Assembly: GCA_008973525.1 (NCBI GenBank)
Contig: WACJ01000224.1
Span: 62,001-126,000 of the forward strand
Origin: Stenopsyche tienmushanensis
Lineage: Eukaryota; Arthropoda; Insecta; Trichoptera; Stenopsychidae
Length of the DNA stretch: 64,000 nucleotides
Reading direction: 5' to 3'
A program made the translations under genes and the position numbers. Below the pieces are notes generated by a model, which did not search any database, had not been told where the DNA came from, and was given only the letters and a program-made list of their open reading frames with translations. Below, one piece after another: positions 21,535-35,560 of this stretch; the stretch's first letter is position 1; each line of letters opens with the position of its first letter.

Positions 21535-23841
21535 TACATGCTTCCGCGCGCCCTCGCGGGGGTGCCGATTGCGGTTTGTTAGACGCTGCAACCACCACAT
21601 ATCTCGCGGCTACGCCGACTAAAATACAGCCCTCTACATATCACAGGCAATATATCTATTTGCAAAGCAATCGGTTTATGCAGTATGCATATCGTCTTTA
21701 CCAATTATTAGTGATAGTTTTGTTGTTTTATCAGGGTTTAGAAGTAGTACGATATATCGTTGGGGCACATTCGGTCATTACACTTTGATGCTCTCTGCTA
21801 TATCAAGGTGACTTCGGGACGAAGGGTTATTGTCTCATATTTTTACCTGCTAGGTAATCACTTGTTTTGATCGGTGCAGTTATACTTTTTATAGTGATTT
21901 TGAGTGGTTCTTTTTTTCCTGAGGACATTCAATGTTAGATTTATATAGTCAAATATTTAAACGAGCAAACAATTGTAATTAGATAAGTTTTTATTTCTTT
22001 TCTAAATTGATACTGATCGATGTTGAATTTTTCCGCTGATTTGGTTATGTTGTATTTGCAATTCTTTTTCGTTTGACATGCTAAGTAAAATTGTTGTTTC
22101 TGTTGTGTTAAATGTGAGGTCGATGACGACTTTCCCGAATTTAATTGATTTTTTTGTTGAGCTATATTTTTTGATTGATGATCGATTTGTCCAAGTATAC
22201 GGGTATGTTCTGTCATCGCGATATCAGCTTATTTCCATTGCATCGGATGCAATGTGAACGGTATTATCGTTTTTTTGAGACTATAGACGAGATCGGAATT
22301 TTTGTCTTCTTCTTTAAGAAAAATTGTATATATATAGAGTTGGCAGGCTGGATTTTGGGATAAACTTTTTCGTCTGACTTACGAGTTAGCGACTCATAAA
22401 TAAACAAGCTCGTTTTGCCAAATTAACATTAATGTTTATATGGATGAACAAAGAATTAATCATGACATTTTGCGTATGTGAGGGAAGATAAATTTACGAC
22501 ATTAGGCTAATTGTAATTAATTTATGATAATTGGGGATTGAAAATTTGGATGAACAAACGAAGCATATATTAAATTTGAAATATTGATTTAGATACTAGT
22601 TATAAATAAGTCTTACGGACGATACCATAATGTACAAAATTTACAAGATTTAGACACAAAAACGTTATTGAAATTGACTTAAAAATGAAATGCGAGATAT
22701 TTTTTGCAATATTTTGAATATGAATCGGTGAAATATTCAAATAGGAAGCGAAGGTACAAAGGAAAATTGTTTGTTACTTTATTTACCTTGAAAATCTGGT
22801 ACTTAATTATCACGAGAGATTTTTAATATATTTTTCCAGCTGAAATCGCGGTCCGTTTCTATCAAACACTCACAGTATGGTAGTCGAGTAGTTGAATCAT
22901 TTTCATTAACATTTCTTTACCCGCGTAAGTGATTAGTTGATAATTTGTACATTATTGTTATTAACAAATTTCGAGCCATGAAATTATCATTCCATTGTTA
23001 CTTTAAAGATTATTGTTAGTGTTTAATTTGATGGTTTAAGAGTTTGATGAAATGACATTTTCGATGTTTGTTAAATAAGTAAAAAGGAAGTTATGATATG
23101 TTCTAGTTTATCTCACGCGCGAGATTCTTATCTCGATACGTTATATTATTTCGTTTTAGTTCTTTTTATATGAATTTCTATATAATTTAAGATTTTATAT
23201 ATTTTTGTGAACAGACTATATTGGACTTGCCCGTTATTTAATCTATCTATCTACCTCGATTGTATTCTTCGGCTCGACGTTGCTTCGGTGGCTGGACGCG
23301 TTCCCGGTGCGCAAACCTTTGGTCTACGGACGCCTAGTTTATATTATATTTAGAGCAAACTTTTCGATACTAAGACTGCATTTAAAGCGGCCCGCCGATC
23401 AAAGTTTGACGACCTCCGCCACAGCAGTGCCAAAGTTATATATTGAAAGCCATCGAGGCTGCGTTGCGAGCGACAACTATTACAAAAAATTACAAATGTT
23501 CCATACCGCTTAGATAAAAAATGTGAATTTTCTGGAAGTCATAGGAAAAATTTTAAATAAAAAACTAAGTTATTTACCATTTATAGAGAAATTATACTAT
23601 GTAACCTGGATTTTACTCTTGTTATATATATAAATTTACTTATATATGTTTTTGTTAAGATAAATCTTTTATCTAAAACTCCCAACCAGATTATGTGCAG
23701 AGTTCTAATCTACCTCAGAGTTAGGGTTTTTAAATTATACTCTCACGACAGATTACCCATATATAACGAAAGAAAGAAGGAAAAGTATATAGATAATAAA
23801 AGATGTACATACGATATCGTAATTGAGAAAGAGGAAATAAA
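21535..23841 (+). other. Probable 3' untranslated region with candidate poly(A) signals
   Basis: Immediately after the TAG stop the composition returns to AT-rich. No further exon is recognised. AATAAA occurs at 23556-23561 and 23836-23841; either could end the transcript about 2.0-2.3 kb after the stop. A GC-richer block at 23265-23480 with a 77-codon open frame has no recognisable domain and could be part of the 3' UTR. Extent is a guess. Confidence 0.35.
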
Positions 23842-26800
23842 ACCTAGATTTTAAATATTTTAAAATATTTGTTTCTATATTATAAGAAATATTTTATATA
23901 TCTTAAGTTTTACATGTTTTTTGTAACAATTAGTGCCATCTGAAAGTAATTATGAAACGGTGAAAGCTCTCTGGCCAATTTAGTGTTCCTTATGGGGTGG
24001 CAAGACTCAAAGAATTGGGGTGTCCGATCACAATTGGACCCGTTGACCATTCGGGCTCCAATTTTGAAATAGACGCGATGTAAATAAAATTATATTTGAT
24101 TTAATATTGAATTTGAAAAAAGTTACCAAGGCATTTTAAAATGGCCGTTGATTCTTGTACATCTTGCCACGAGCTGGTCGATTTTTTAAATCTGTTAATT
24201 TTTTTTAAAAGCCAACCCTCCGCGGGTTGCGCTCGAAGATGTTGTTTTAAGGAGTCATTTTCATATTTTGTGAAAATCTTATTTTATGTTTTTATTTTTA
24301 TTATATTTCCTTTGTAACTTAAGTGAACCAATGTGATAATTCATAGCTTGAGACGAAGAATGACTTTTAATTTTAAGCGCATCGATCTCAATCGGTCCAT
24401 TTCTTGTTTTAACTATTTAAATCTATTGATGCGTCTGGCTTGAATTATTAATTGGGTGGCTTCAGAATTATTTACATATTATGAAATCGATGTAAATTGT
24501 ATAAATATGAAATTTATTAACATCATTAAAAGAGAAAAAAAAACAGAAACGATGACATATCGCAATTATAATACGAGAAAAAAGTAAATGATTTTTTTTT
24601 ATTTAATTCTATGTTTTTCATTTTATATATGTGCATACGGACACTACTGATACATACAGACGTACAAACTAACATCTGATTTGGTCTGTTTAAGTTTGGA
24701 CTAACCGGTGTATAAATTTGGTGTACTAAATCTCAGATCTTGCGACTGGATTTAAATCATTGATAAACGACAGTGATTGTGAATATTATACATTATAGTT
24801 TTGTAGTGATACTATTTAGTTATTAAGGATCTGAGAAATTAAAATATCTCCATACATGTCGCACGTTTCTGTGGTAAGTCATCTATGTTAAGATTAGTGC
24901 GTCGATGTAACTTCAAATTTTTCGTTTCAATATTAGTTACGATAAAGAGATGTGAGTACAGTTTAATAAAAAAAGTAAATTTACCTATTGTCTTAAGAGA
25001 AAATAATTAAGTTATATTTTAGAATAGCGATAGGGCGTACTTATTATTTTTTTCCTCCATTTTTGTTTATTTTATACATTTAAAGAAAAGTTTTCCCCTC
25101 TGTATGTACTTTATTTGGTTCTTTTACATTTATGAGACTTTGAAAACGACGCTGAGAAAAGGTGGTGATTTCCATTTTAAAAAATAACATAGGATTTGTA
25201 TGTGAGATGATTGTGTGTGCGTTTGTCTTGAGAGGGCCAAATTTTTACATTTTTGTGCCAACCCTGTGAAAAGGAGCATAGGTATATTTCATAATATTCA
25301 TTTTGTGTACTGATGTTTAGCGTCTGTTTGTTGCAAAAGCGTTGTTTTACTAACCTGCATGTTGCTATTAATTGCGATTTTTCCATGTTCAAACTGTATA
25401 TTTTCATGTGTACTGCATTGCGTTCATAAAAAAAGCGAAGATTTTTAATAAGCGACCTAATAGTTAAAATAAATTGAATGTGTACTCTAAACGACTTTAA
25501 AAACCTTCGCTTTTTTTATGTCTAATTTTCACTGTAACATTGTAATACCTCGATATGATTCGCTGTATACAATCATTCAAAGATGGTTGGCAATCTGCGC
25601 AAGAGCGAATGTATCAGCAATCATCTGAGGTGCAATTCAAAACTGTTATACCTTATAGAAATATAATTATCTGTAATATATGTTTTAATGTACAATAATA
25701 ATTGCATTGTTAATAATGAGCATGAACGAAAGCGCACTACATTGCAGCAAATTTGTCAAAAAATGAATCTAAATTCCCCTATGCGAGAGATGAGCGCTTG
25801 TCAACTTAATTTTTGACAGTCGCGAATTTCTCATCCATTCAAATAAATGTGGTCATCTTTTGCTAAATCTGTCTGTAATCCAAACGAGCACCATTATTTT
25901 CTTTCATGCCGATACATGTTTAAGCTAGTTAAATCTTCAGAATAATATAATTTTGGATGTAGATGAATGTTTCCATGATTATTATTCAATAAATACATAT
26001 CCATTACAATCATGGTTTTATTTTGATTATTCATTTCTATTGTATATCTTATGTATGTAGCGAAAACACACAATGGCTGGCGTTCAATACCACACATTAT
26101 TCAATCGAAATTCACACTAAATTCATTGATTTAATTAAAGAGTACAATGAAAATCTTGCTAAAGATACAAACACATAACATTGATTCAAACAAATAAATT
26201 TCCATATCAATTTGAGGGGCAATAAAGCCCTCCATGCTCTAAAATAACATAAGTTGGGGTTAAATTAATTTAAATACACTTTTGATCAACGTAATTTTTA
26301 TTTTATGATAGTGATTCAAAGCATTATTTAAACAAATGGGAACAATCTTTTTAAGCATGCAGCGGCGCATCGAGATTAATTCATCTTGTTTGCATTTGAT
26401 ATATATTCACTTTACAAAGCGCAACTTATATGCATATTTAAAAATATTGAAAAATATAAAACTTGTGATTCCCAATAATTTGGCTCGACGAGATCATTCA
26501 CATTCGGGGTCATCATGAGACTCATATGATTCTGAGAATCGTATCATTCATTCGATACCGTTAATTTATTGCATCATAGGTAGACTATAGAAAAACCCGT
26601 TGATGTTAACAAGTTGCCAAAATTAATTATAATGTATTAAAAGCCATGAATTGGGAATCATTGGTTTTATGAAAAATGCAGCGATTTTAAAATGCAGCAT
26701 CTATTTGAATATTGCAAGCACAATAATGACTTTTGTGAAAATATCTCTGAGCAAAATTGAAGAATGAATGGTTTCTAAAAGCAAAATTTCTTAGACAAAA

Positions 26801-28019
26801 AAGGGATTTACTGTAAAAGTTTAAAAGGTTTTTTGTTTGTCAATACAATCAGGAAGGATTTAATGGATTATATGGCTTTGGGCTGTTCAAAGTAAAATAG
26901 CTCCCAATAACAAAAAAAAAATATATAGATAAAACCCATAAGAAATATTATAATTATAAAGAAGACATATTTTAAACAAAACCTAAGTACAAATGTATCC
27001 TGATATTCGGACTTAAGATAAGCGGTAAGTAAATTTTGAGACTTTTTATGTACACATTTCCAGAAGAAGACCTAGCTAATGAATCATAATTTCTCAATAA
27101 ATCCACGTAATGGCGCATGTAATCATAGCAATATTCGATGACTAAGTTTCTATAATAATAGTTTGAAAATTTTCAATGGCACAAACGTGATGAAACACTT
27201 AAATATAAATTCGAAATCGATTCACTTCCATTGCAAGTGTATCATATGAAAATGACTCCTGTAAGTACAATTTTTTGATGTTGTCTTCCTTTGCCGAAAC
27301 ACCTCACTGTATATGCGGCTAGTTCCTTATATTTAACGGATTCATATATAATATATATGAAGACTGTAATCATGGTGTAAAAACATAGACGTGTTGTGGA
27401 AATTTCAATATGTGTATCTGTATGCATCTATTACCTCAAGATGGAGCGAAAATGATCTTCGAAAATCATGTCTGACAATTGTATGAGAGTGATCGAAGCG
27501 ATCTCGATTAGATTATTTATTGCAACATATCTTTGTACAAAAAATGTTTAATTTGTAAATAAATTATTATGAAAAGAACCATTTTATGATTTATTAATCC
27601 CGAAATCAAATTTAAAATTGCTTAAAAAGTCAATTAAAAAACAACGATATATTATAGAAGGCAAAGAAAGATCATCATCCAGCTCGGGTATCGTCGTAAG
27701 TTGAATCTTCTTAACTGTGTCGAGATGGAAGAAAGGTAAAATTAAGCTGATATCCGCAGGTCTTTTGTGATTGTGTCATTTTGATGCAATCACAATTATT
27801 TAAAATCAATTTTATTATAAAAAAATATTGTTTAAATAATTTAATTGCGACTTAAATTTTGATTTGCAATTGAAATATTTCTTTAAATTCTATTATAAAT
27901 AAATAAGATTAATAAACTGGAAAAGAAAAAAAATTATAGCTAAAAGTATGTCTTAATAAATATATTTAAATTGCAAAATTGCCTTTAATAAAGTCCTTTA
28001 AGGCCTCACTTTGACGATC
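23842..28019. other. Transposon-free AT-rich region downstream of the gene
   Basis: No coding region and no recognised transposon end is visible, apart from the short inverted repeat at 25425-25519. All open frames are short (76 codons or fewer) and without domains. Confidence 0.4.
25425..25519. repeat. Short hairpin-forming inverted repeat
   Basis: The outer 22 bp at each end are inverted repeats with a single mismatch (CATAAAAAAAGCGAAG at the left, its complement CTTCGCTTTTTTTATG-like at the right), enclosing about 50 bp. It may be a tiny MITE or a structured RNA. I see no other copy in the window and no clear duplication. Confidence 0.6.
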
Positions 28020-28345
28020 CAAAAAATACGCAATTTTAATATTTTTTTCACAGTAAATACACCATATAATTAAATTAATATTTTGGGATTTATTAGGGCA
28101 CTCTTATATAATACTAAAAAAATAAATTCGCAATTTAAAATAATATACATAATATCGGTTTTAAAACATCAAAATTGCATGTTTGGAAAAAAACACCTGT
28201 TTTAGAGTTATTTTTTAATATAAAACGCAAGATAAAATAAACATTTTGACCTGATTTTGCGAACTGCTATAGGTCATACAGGTGTTAAATAAGCTCGTAA
28301 AATTTCATATCAATCGACTGCTTCGTTTTTCGAAATTCTATAAAC
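28020..28345 (-). repeat. Repeat family C, copy 1
   Basis: On the minus strand it matches 43232-43700 over most of its length. Shared strings include AGTATTATATAAGAGTG and GTATTTACTGTGAAAAAAAT, plus a GTCAAAATG/GTGAAAATG block followed by TTTATTTTATCTTGCG-like sequence. The second copy has about 145 bp extra (43394-43540). It is unclassified, with no coding domain and no evident terminal repeats. Confidence 0.65.
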
Positions 28346-30118
28346 TTCTATAATTTCTTATTTAGCTGTACGGATTTCGAAGCACTTAGTACAGAGCTTT
28401 TTCTTTTTGTGCCCTTACTTTCCACTGTGTTAACATTTTTTTTACTTGATTTGCTCGTACCCTAAGGGAGCCTATGGATGCAAATAGAAGGTATAGGGGT
28501 AAGCCTGCGACTATAGCGGTCTCATAGCCGTTGAGGCGCTATCTGAATGGAGTGATTGCTTCTAGGGCATTTCGACGAATAGAAATAATCTGAATTTCTT
28601 TACCAAAATTATAGACAACGTTTTAAAGATTTGTTCTTTCGAAAAATGAAATTAAAAACAAAACTATTAATACCCAGTGACACTCAATTGTAATAAATAA
28701 GATCGTATCAGAAGATGAGCGAACATAATATATTATTTCCTTATTGATATAGGGTGAGCAAATCCGTATTGTACAAGGTAGGTAAGATTATAATTGTAAG
28801 CTTGGAATATAATATATACTCATATAAAAAAAAAAAATAATTATGCAAGATGCTAACTAATTAAAAGAAAAATTAAAAACAACAAAGTTCATTACATAAA
28901 TGGGTAATTAAATTAAGATCATCAAATTCAGTGGAACAAAATCGTACACCATCGATATTAAAATACAAGACTTATTTCGGCGTGCCTGTCAAAATATGTA
29001 AAGGCCAATGTATTATTTAGTATGTTGCTGTCTCAAGCCTTCCAAGGCGAGACCTTCGTTTTTCAAGAAGAAAATTGATATTTCAATACGGGTGCCATGT
29101 TTTCGAATACAAATTATGCGTGAATTTAAGGATTGAATTTTACTTGGAGCTTTTTTGAAACAACGCCTTCAATTAAGCATGAACAAGTGGTAATGGACCG
29201 TAGTACGCGTACAGTATTTCATCATAAAGGCAGCGACGTGCAACACTTCAGTGTTGAATTACAATTTTGAATATGTTGCGCTCCAATAATGCACTTTTCT
29301 GCATGTTGTGCAATCATGCCGATGATAAGTTAAGACTTTGAATTATTTTTGTTCATCGTCGAGGCGTTATTTTAAATTTTGTGTCGTGCGAAAATATGAT
29401 CTAAAAAGAAGCTTTGACTCATGGATACCTGACGGATGAATCCGCATTTAAATTAAGGAATTTCATTTAAATACAACAAATACGCTATAAATAGTAATTT
29501 GATATTGTGAGAATTATTTGGGAAAAAGGTTTTTTTGCTATTACCTAAATTTCATCAAATTGACGTGAGCTGAAATTTTGCAATGTCGCTATACCCATCG
29601 TCAAAATTTATCAGCTTCAAATGCATTTTTTTGCATCTTAAAATATTACGTGATAACTTCAAATGCATATAATCTCATAACCATTAGCAAGAAAATAAAT
29701 GAAACTTTGAAATATAAAATAATATCATCCAAAATTGTAATAAATCCGTCTTGGTTGGTTTCATATTTAGAGTCCATTTAGCACCCCGTTTATGTCAAAT
29801 TTGGCCAATGATTGTTTAAAATATTTATATCATAGGTGTGAATGAAATATGCTTAGGTTAGAGGTCTTTTGGATTTCAAAAACCATGCTATTTTTTTAGA
29901 TTAAATGTGAAATTCGAAGATGATCAATACGGGAGGCAGCAACTGAAATTAATAAATATCGGCAATAAATTAAAATCTACAAAACTGTTTTATGTCTACA
30001 GGTAGTTTGCGCTAATTATTGTTAAATGAACCTCGTATACTTTTGATATAAAGTGGCTTTGGTAGACGTGGCCAAAGTTGATTGAAGTATTGCATCTATC
30101 AAAATATTGCAATATTAA
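28346..30118. other. AT-rich non-coding stretch, nothing recognised
   Basis: There is no domain-bearing frame and no repeat end that I can support. Confidence 0.4.
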
Positions 30119-30681
30119 CCTTTTGAGTAGTGTGCTAATTTTCTAACATCTTCATAGTCTTGGATGCTATATTTGTCCGCCATTTATCATCTGGACACAA
30201 ATCCACTTATCTGTCAGAACTGCAGCAGCGCATATGAAGCTTATAATGAACACTCTCGTTGCCCAACGTGAATCGGTGCTGTTTCTCACAGGGCTCAAAT
30301 TTGGTAGTCGGAGCGTAAACAGAAAGTATAGCGATGCGATATTATAATGCACGGGATAAACAAGGAAGACGTGTGGCAATACGTAACAATGACACGCTGA
30401 ATTCGCTTTTCGGAGACTTAGACTTTGGACTTCAGAGATGCATATATCTGGTAGACGCAGCAACGAACGAGTTAAATTAATACACACTGTCGATAGCACA
30501 AAATATTAGGTAATTTCTTCAAATAAACATAAACAAAGCTCTCCGTCATTGTCTCCAATGCACATTTACCGAACTACGCTACTTTTATCCGTTTCTGACT
30601 CTCTCCGAGCTCAACGTACAAGAGTGCTCTTTCTGAAGCATTGGAATCGCTCGCAAATACGCGATTATCCTACCATACGGG
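30119..30681 (+). mobile_element. Family A piggyBac-like MITE carrying element B (copy A3)
   Basis: It follows TTAA (30115-30118) and starts CCTTTTGAGTAGTGTGC. The right flank has decayed to GTAA (30682-30685). The right terminus is the same subtype as A2. Element B lies inside at 30251-30471 and is internally deleted compared with A2 and A4. Confidence 0.8.
30251..30471 (+). mobile_element. Element B, internally deleted, nested in A3
   Basis: The left end is CACTCTCGTTGCCC after a mutated TTAA (TGAA). The right end is GACGCAGCAACGAACGAG before TTAA at 30472-30475. The middle of the element (the GGTCATTGGTCAAATT region) is deleted. Confidence 0.72.
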
Positions 30682-30685
30682 GTAA

Positions 30686-33600
30686 GTACTTATAATATTT
30701 AGTATAAGCAGCTACAGAATAGTTTTAGTATTGTAGGTATAAGACATTTATATAATATTCATTTACAAGTCTCAAAAATTGCTATAAATGTCGGCAATAA
30801 CATCATGGCGATAGATTGACGTTTACTTACAATATCAAAACAACAAAATGAGAAAGAGTCAGCTTTGTAGGAATAATTACACAATGTCACTGCCTCCCAT
30901 ACTATTAGTTGAAATTCAAATGAACCATTGTTTTAGCCTTTCCAACCACTCAAATTGAGGATTTCTTACTTGTTTGTATGATAAATAAATTGAAAAAGAC
31001 ATGTAGATCTTATTTTTGTCCCGGGTAAATGGAATTTCTACAACAAATAGGTTTAATGCAGTAAAATTACATTAAGTCTCAATGGGTATAAGCATAATGA
31101 AAAGTAAATATTTATGTCTGTTTCAATATTTAAAGGTGACTGTGATTTTATAAGAAAGAGGCCATCAGTAATACGACTCATTCTGCTATTACAGAGTTCA
31201 ATGTGTATATTCAAGTTACATATTCAAGGATGCACCCTTCAACAGGTGAAAATAAAGTTCGAAAGATCGTTTATAATGAATTTTGCATTAAGAATATATT
31301 TAAGTAATTTATTTAGTTAATTAAATATTAAATCAATTAATGTTTGCTTAAGTAGTTGATATCCATAAATTCTATGCTATTTTCATTTTAAATGTTCTCT
31401 GAACTTTTGATTTATATCCATCATTGAGTTGTTGAAAATTATTATTTTTAACACTACTTGATAAAGCTTTGACAATCCAAAAATATTCGATTATTCTTCC
31501 AAATATCGAAATTATAAATATAATGTTTATGACTTGTTCAATAGTTGATTAAAGTTAATATTTATGCCAATCCCGAATTAATAGTACATATATGGCAAGG
31601 CGATATTGGACTATTAAATATATCTAATTGATTAGTGTTTTTCAATTTATATTATGCATTTTTTCAATTTACATACAAGTTGCGTTGATGACTTATGCGA
31701 AAAATATATGCTTTCAAAATCGCCTGCTAGAAACCTTCCAATAAATATTCTGAAAACTAAATTTATGACAATCAGCAAAAGAGACGCCGAACCACTTCAT
31801 TCGACAATCAGGTAACAGTTGATTGATCAAATTCAACAATAAATATTCCTGGAGGCTTGGATCAACAGCAATGGAATAACGATCGATGTAATAAAAGTGA
31901 GGACTGAGATTGTCTGAGAGACATTTGTCAAAATGATTTTTTTTTTCTTTGCTTCAAACATCTTTCCATATTGACTAAGCTTGCTATTGTGTTGTCTTAT
32001 AATTATGAAATTTAGCCAAAAACTTCAAAATATCGTAAAATAAGCATATGATGAGGATCTTGACGGCCAAATGGATGACAAATACTCTGGAGACTTTTCC
32101 ATTATATAATCGGAGGTTCTATTTTAAATATAAAATACTCCGGATCCTGCACAAAGATGAAATTTATTGAATGTACTGAATCAGAATAAACATAATATTA
32201 TGGATTAGGATATTTGAAAATAAACAAAATTGAAATTGGAGGATTGAAATTAAGGAAAAAATAAGAAGGCAGATCCTTTAACAACGCCTACATTTTGCGA
32301 AGCCCATATTTCTTTAGAAAAACATATATTCAAATGGCATGTTTGATTTGTAGAAAAATGTTATTTATTCCAAGATATAAAAATAACCTACTAATGAAGC
32401 CTAATCTAAATATTATGTAAGTATTTATCTTTGTTGAAAATCACATTTAAATTATGAGTTAAAACATCACAAATAATTTTCTTGTTGATGTATCTCATTA
32501 TATTTGGCCTTCTATAAAAATCAAACATAACTCGAGATATCTATATATTATATGTGAAAATGAATGTGTGTCGGGCAGTTTGGCAGTCTCAAAGCTCCAG
32601 ATACATTCCTATACCGGTCATCCGATGCGATGAAACTTTGGTGAGTTATTGGGCGTGTATCCAAGACGGTTTTTACATTAGCACAAGCGTTATTCGTTTG
32701 CGGATTTTTTTGTGAGACGTTTAACGAATGTACTATTTTGGCGCTTTTAAATTCTATGGCTGGTCTTCATCACATCATCTATAATTTTGTGTTTATATTA
32801 AAAATAATTGTATTTTATTTTTAAAATAAAGCGATTGCCCGGTAAGCTTTGCAATACCCAATATTGTAAGAGTTCAAATACCTTGGAGCTCACATGGAGC
32901 ATCAACAACGCGCTGGCAGCTATTTCGTGTCCATGATTCCGACAGGAGACTCGAAATACCAGAAAAATGTACATTTAAAATAATTCTCAAATAATTACTT
33001 ATACCTACTCTAAAATATTTGCATTATAAGTATTAAATATTAATAAATGCTTTTTAATAGATAAACGATTTTCATATGTAGATCTTTCCTTATAATTAAT
33101 GCAGTAAGCTATTAATTTATCTCATAGATTCACGTTAAACGATCGGTCTCAGATTGACCCTGTCATTGAAATCATGTTCGGAAAATAATTTTTCAAATGA
33201 ATGATTCTATTATTCTCCTTACATTAAACGGGTATTATTGATTATATCTCTTGTAGTGGAAGTATTTTGCGGATCAAATATTTGTTGCGTGTTAAAAGGA
33301 TAGTATAATAAACTTTATGAACATTTTAGATCTTGTGATTATGGTAGAAGAGTCGAACAATTTATTATCATTCATAATTTATGACGTAAATATATTTATG
33401 CTGCGATTATTTAATAGGTTTTGCATCATTTGTGGAACGATAAACGAGTTTATATTTCAGAGCATTCCAACAGATATACATACGATGAAGTTTTAATCTA
33501 TCAATATGAATGCGTAAAAGATATTAGTTAGGAAAATGCAAGTTGTAACAGATAATACCCTTTTAGATTATATTATAATTGATGGTATTTCCGCCATTAC

Positions 33601-34643
33601 ATATCATATATTAAAAGCCATAAAAACGTTAAAGAAGCGTGGAAATTACCTAATCGTGTATGAAGGGTACATTGAAAAAGTTGTTCAGAAAAATCGTTGA
33701 CGATCATATCCATCATTAATTTAAAATATCGTCAAAGAAATTAGCCTTTTAGCCATTTCCTAAGGCATTGGAAAGCCATTTCTCTTCACAATCAATGCAT
33801 GGAGCTATTAGAAGACGACGAGCGAATAAGGTCTGTAAAGTGTATTTGTAACTGATTATTTGATAGCTATCAACAAATTTTACGTAATAAACGTAGACAG
33901 ATCAAGCAAGGAATTCTCCCGTTAATCTTAATCTTCTCCTGAACGTGTCCCTCGTGATCAACGGGGGGGTTATCCTCCAATCCGTCCGGTGAATCCTCCA
34001 CCGATGGCCGATATGTATTTGTATAATCCGTTGATGGTGCATTGAAGCTTTTTACTCATACACGATATGTGACTATCAATAAAGTGGTTGCTGAATCTAT
34101 CGTGCAAATCGAGGGAGAACTATGCTACAATCATATGGCACTATTGTGCAAATCGAGGGGGACTGTGTTACAATCACAGCATTGTCGGTGAGACGTATGG
34201 TTATTTATTGGTTGTGAGTATTAGGTCATAATATCAGTAAAAACAGAATTTTAGCTTGTTAAAGATGTATAGTGATTGCGAAAAGCTCTGCGCAATATTT
34301 TGGAAGTTCTACTATTTGAAATTGATAAAAATATTATAATCTTCGATTGATTTTTTTTTTGAGTAAAATTAGAAATAACAGAGCATTTAAAAAAATATCG
34401 ATTTATGAGAAAATAATAATGTATAAATTCTTGTTATTTTGCTTCAATCGGATATTTTGAAACACTTAATAAATGGGTGCCGCACGAATTGTCAGAAAAT
34501 CAAATCTCCTGACATTATTGACAATTAATATCCAAGAAAATTGCCAAAAGCTTCAAAAAAAAACTCATGATTACTGTACGGAGAAAAAAGAGTGTAGTGA
34601 TTACTTTACGGAAAAAAGTACTTTATATGGAGTAAATAAGTGT
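30686..34643. other. AT-rich stretch, mostly unrecognised
   Basis: Around 32545-32660 there is a Helitron-like 5' motif (TCTATATATTATATG, then CCGGTCATCCGATGCGATGA) of a different subfamily from those at 53.8-60.8 kb; no end is found. At 34100-34180 there is an imperfect 44-bp tandem duplication. No gene is recognised. Confidence 0.4.
34100..34180. repeat. 44-bp imperfect tandem duplication
   Basis: GTGCAAATCGAGGG...CTATGCTACAATCA is repeated 44 bp further on as GTGCAAATCGAGGG...CTGTGTTACAATCA. Confidence 0.8.
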
Positions 34644-34777
34644 TTAACCCTTTGAGTAGTGAGCTAGTTTAAAATAATCATAAACTTAGATGCTATATTT
34701 GCTTATCAGCCAATTTTCATCTGTACAAATTTACTTATCTGTCAGGACCTATCGGCGCGTATGAAGCTTATATTTAA

Positions 34778-35560
34778 CACTCTCGTCGCCCAACGTGAAT
34801 CGGTTTTATTTCTCATAGGGCCCACATTCGATAGTCGGAACGTAAACAGAAGGAATAGTGATGCGATATTATAATGCACGGGATAAACAAGGACGACACG
34901 TGGCGCATCTTCTCTCAGGTGTTATTTTGTCTTAAACCGATAAGCTTGATTCGGTCATTGGTCAAATTAACAAAGAAAAGTGAAGGTAAGCAAGTGCGAA
35001 TATATAAGACTAGGAATGCAAGTTTCGAGGTCGACTTGAAAGATATTTAGACAGTTATCATCTGGAAGACATTAGAGAAAGACGTTCGTAAAGTTAACAT
35101 GTGTAAATCGTTATTGAAATGCGTAACAGTGAGACGCTGGATTCACTTTTCGGAGACTGTTTGACTAACAGACAAATTCTCGATCGCCAGGAAGCGAAAA
35201 AAAATGTAAAAAGGGTCGCAACATATTGTCCAAAATCAAATTGTGTTTAAATTGTTTTAATGAATAGCATGCTGCATAATATAAAGTTATATTTTGCTTT
35301 GAACATAATTTTATATATAGTATGTGTATATTTTAGTTGATTTTAGGACCATAGTTCTGTAGTGGATTGCTTGTGGCTGTGGATGATAATGACCATATTT
35401 TATATATAAATGTATATTTTTATATATGCTAATTAATTAAATAGAAATTAAATAACTTTTTAAATCGTATTTAAAACGAGGAAGAAAATGTCCACCGAAA
35501 TTACGTGACGTGCGGGGGAACGCCCCTCCACCATATACGGTGGACGCAGTGACGAACGAG
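34778..35560 (+). mobile_element. Element B nested in A4, itself interrupted
   Basis: TTAA flanks it at 34774-34777 and 35561-35564. The left half matches A2's element B up to TTCGGAGACTG (about 35160). The right end GTGGACGCAGTGACGAACGAG resumes near 35541. The intervening sequence is foreign and AT-rich. Confidence 0.75.
35349..35392 (+). mobile_element. RTE-like 3' tail fragment (copy 3)
   Basis: CCATAGTTCTGTAGTGGATTG, GTGGCTGTGG and GATGATAATGA match the end of the RTE-like tails at 5286-5446 and 37290-37653, in degraded form. Confidence 0.55.

Noticed and set aside
33480..33860. Weak resemblance to a Copia-type gag segment (KNVKEAWKL)
   Set aside because: Only a handful of residues fit, frames shift repeatedly, and no protease, integrase or LTR is visible nearby.
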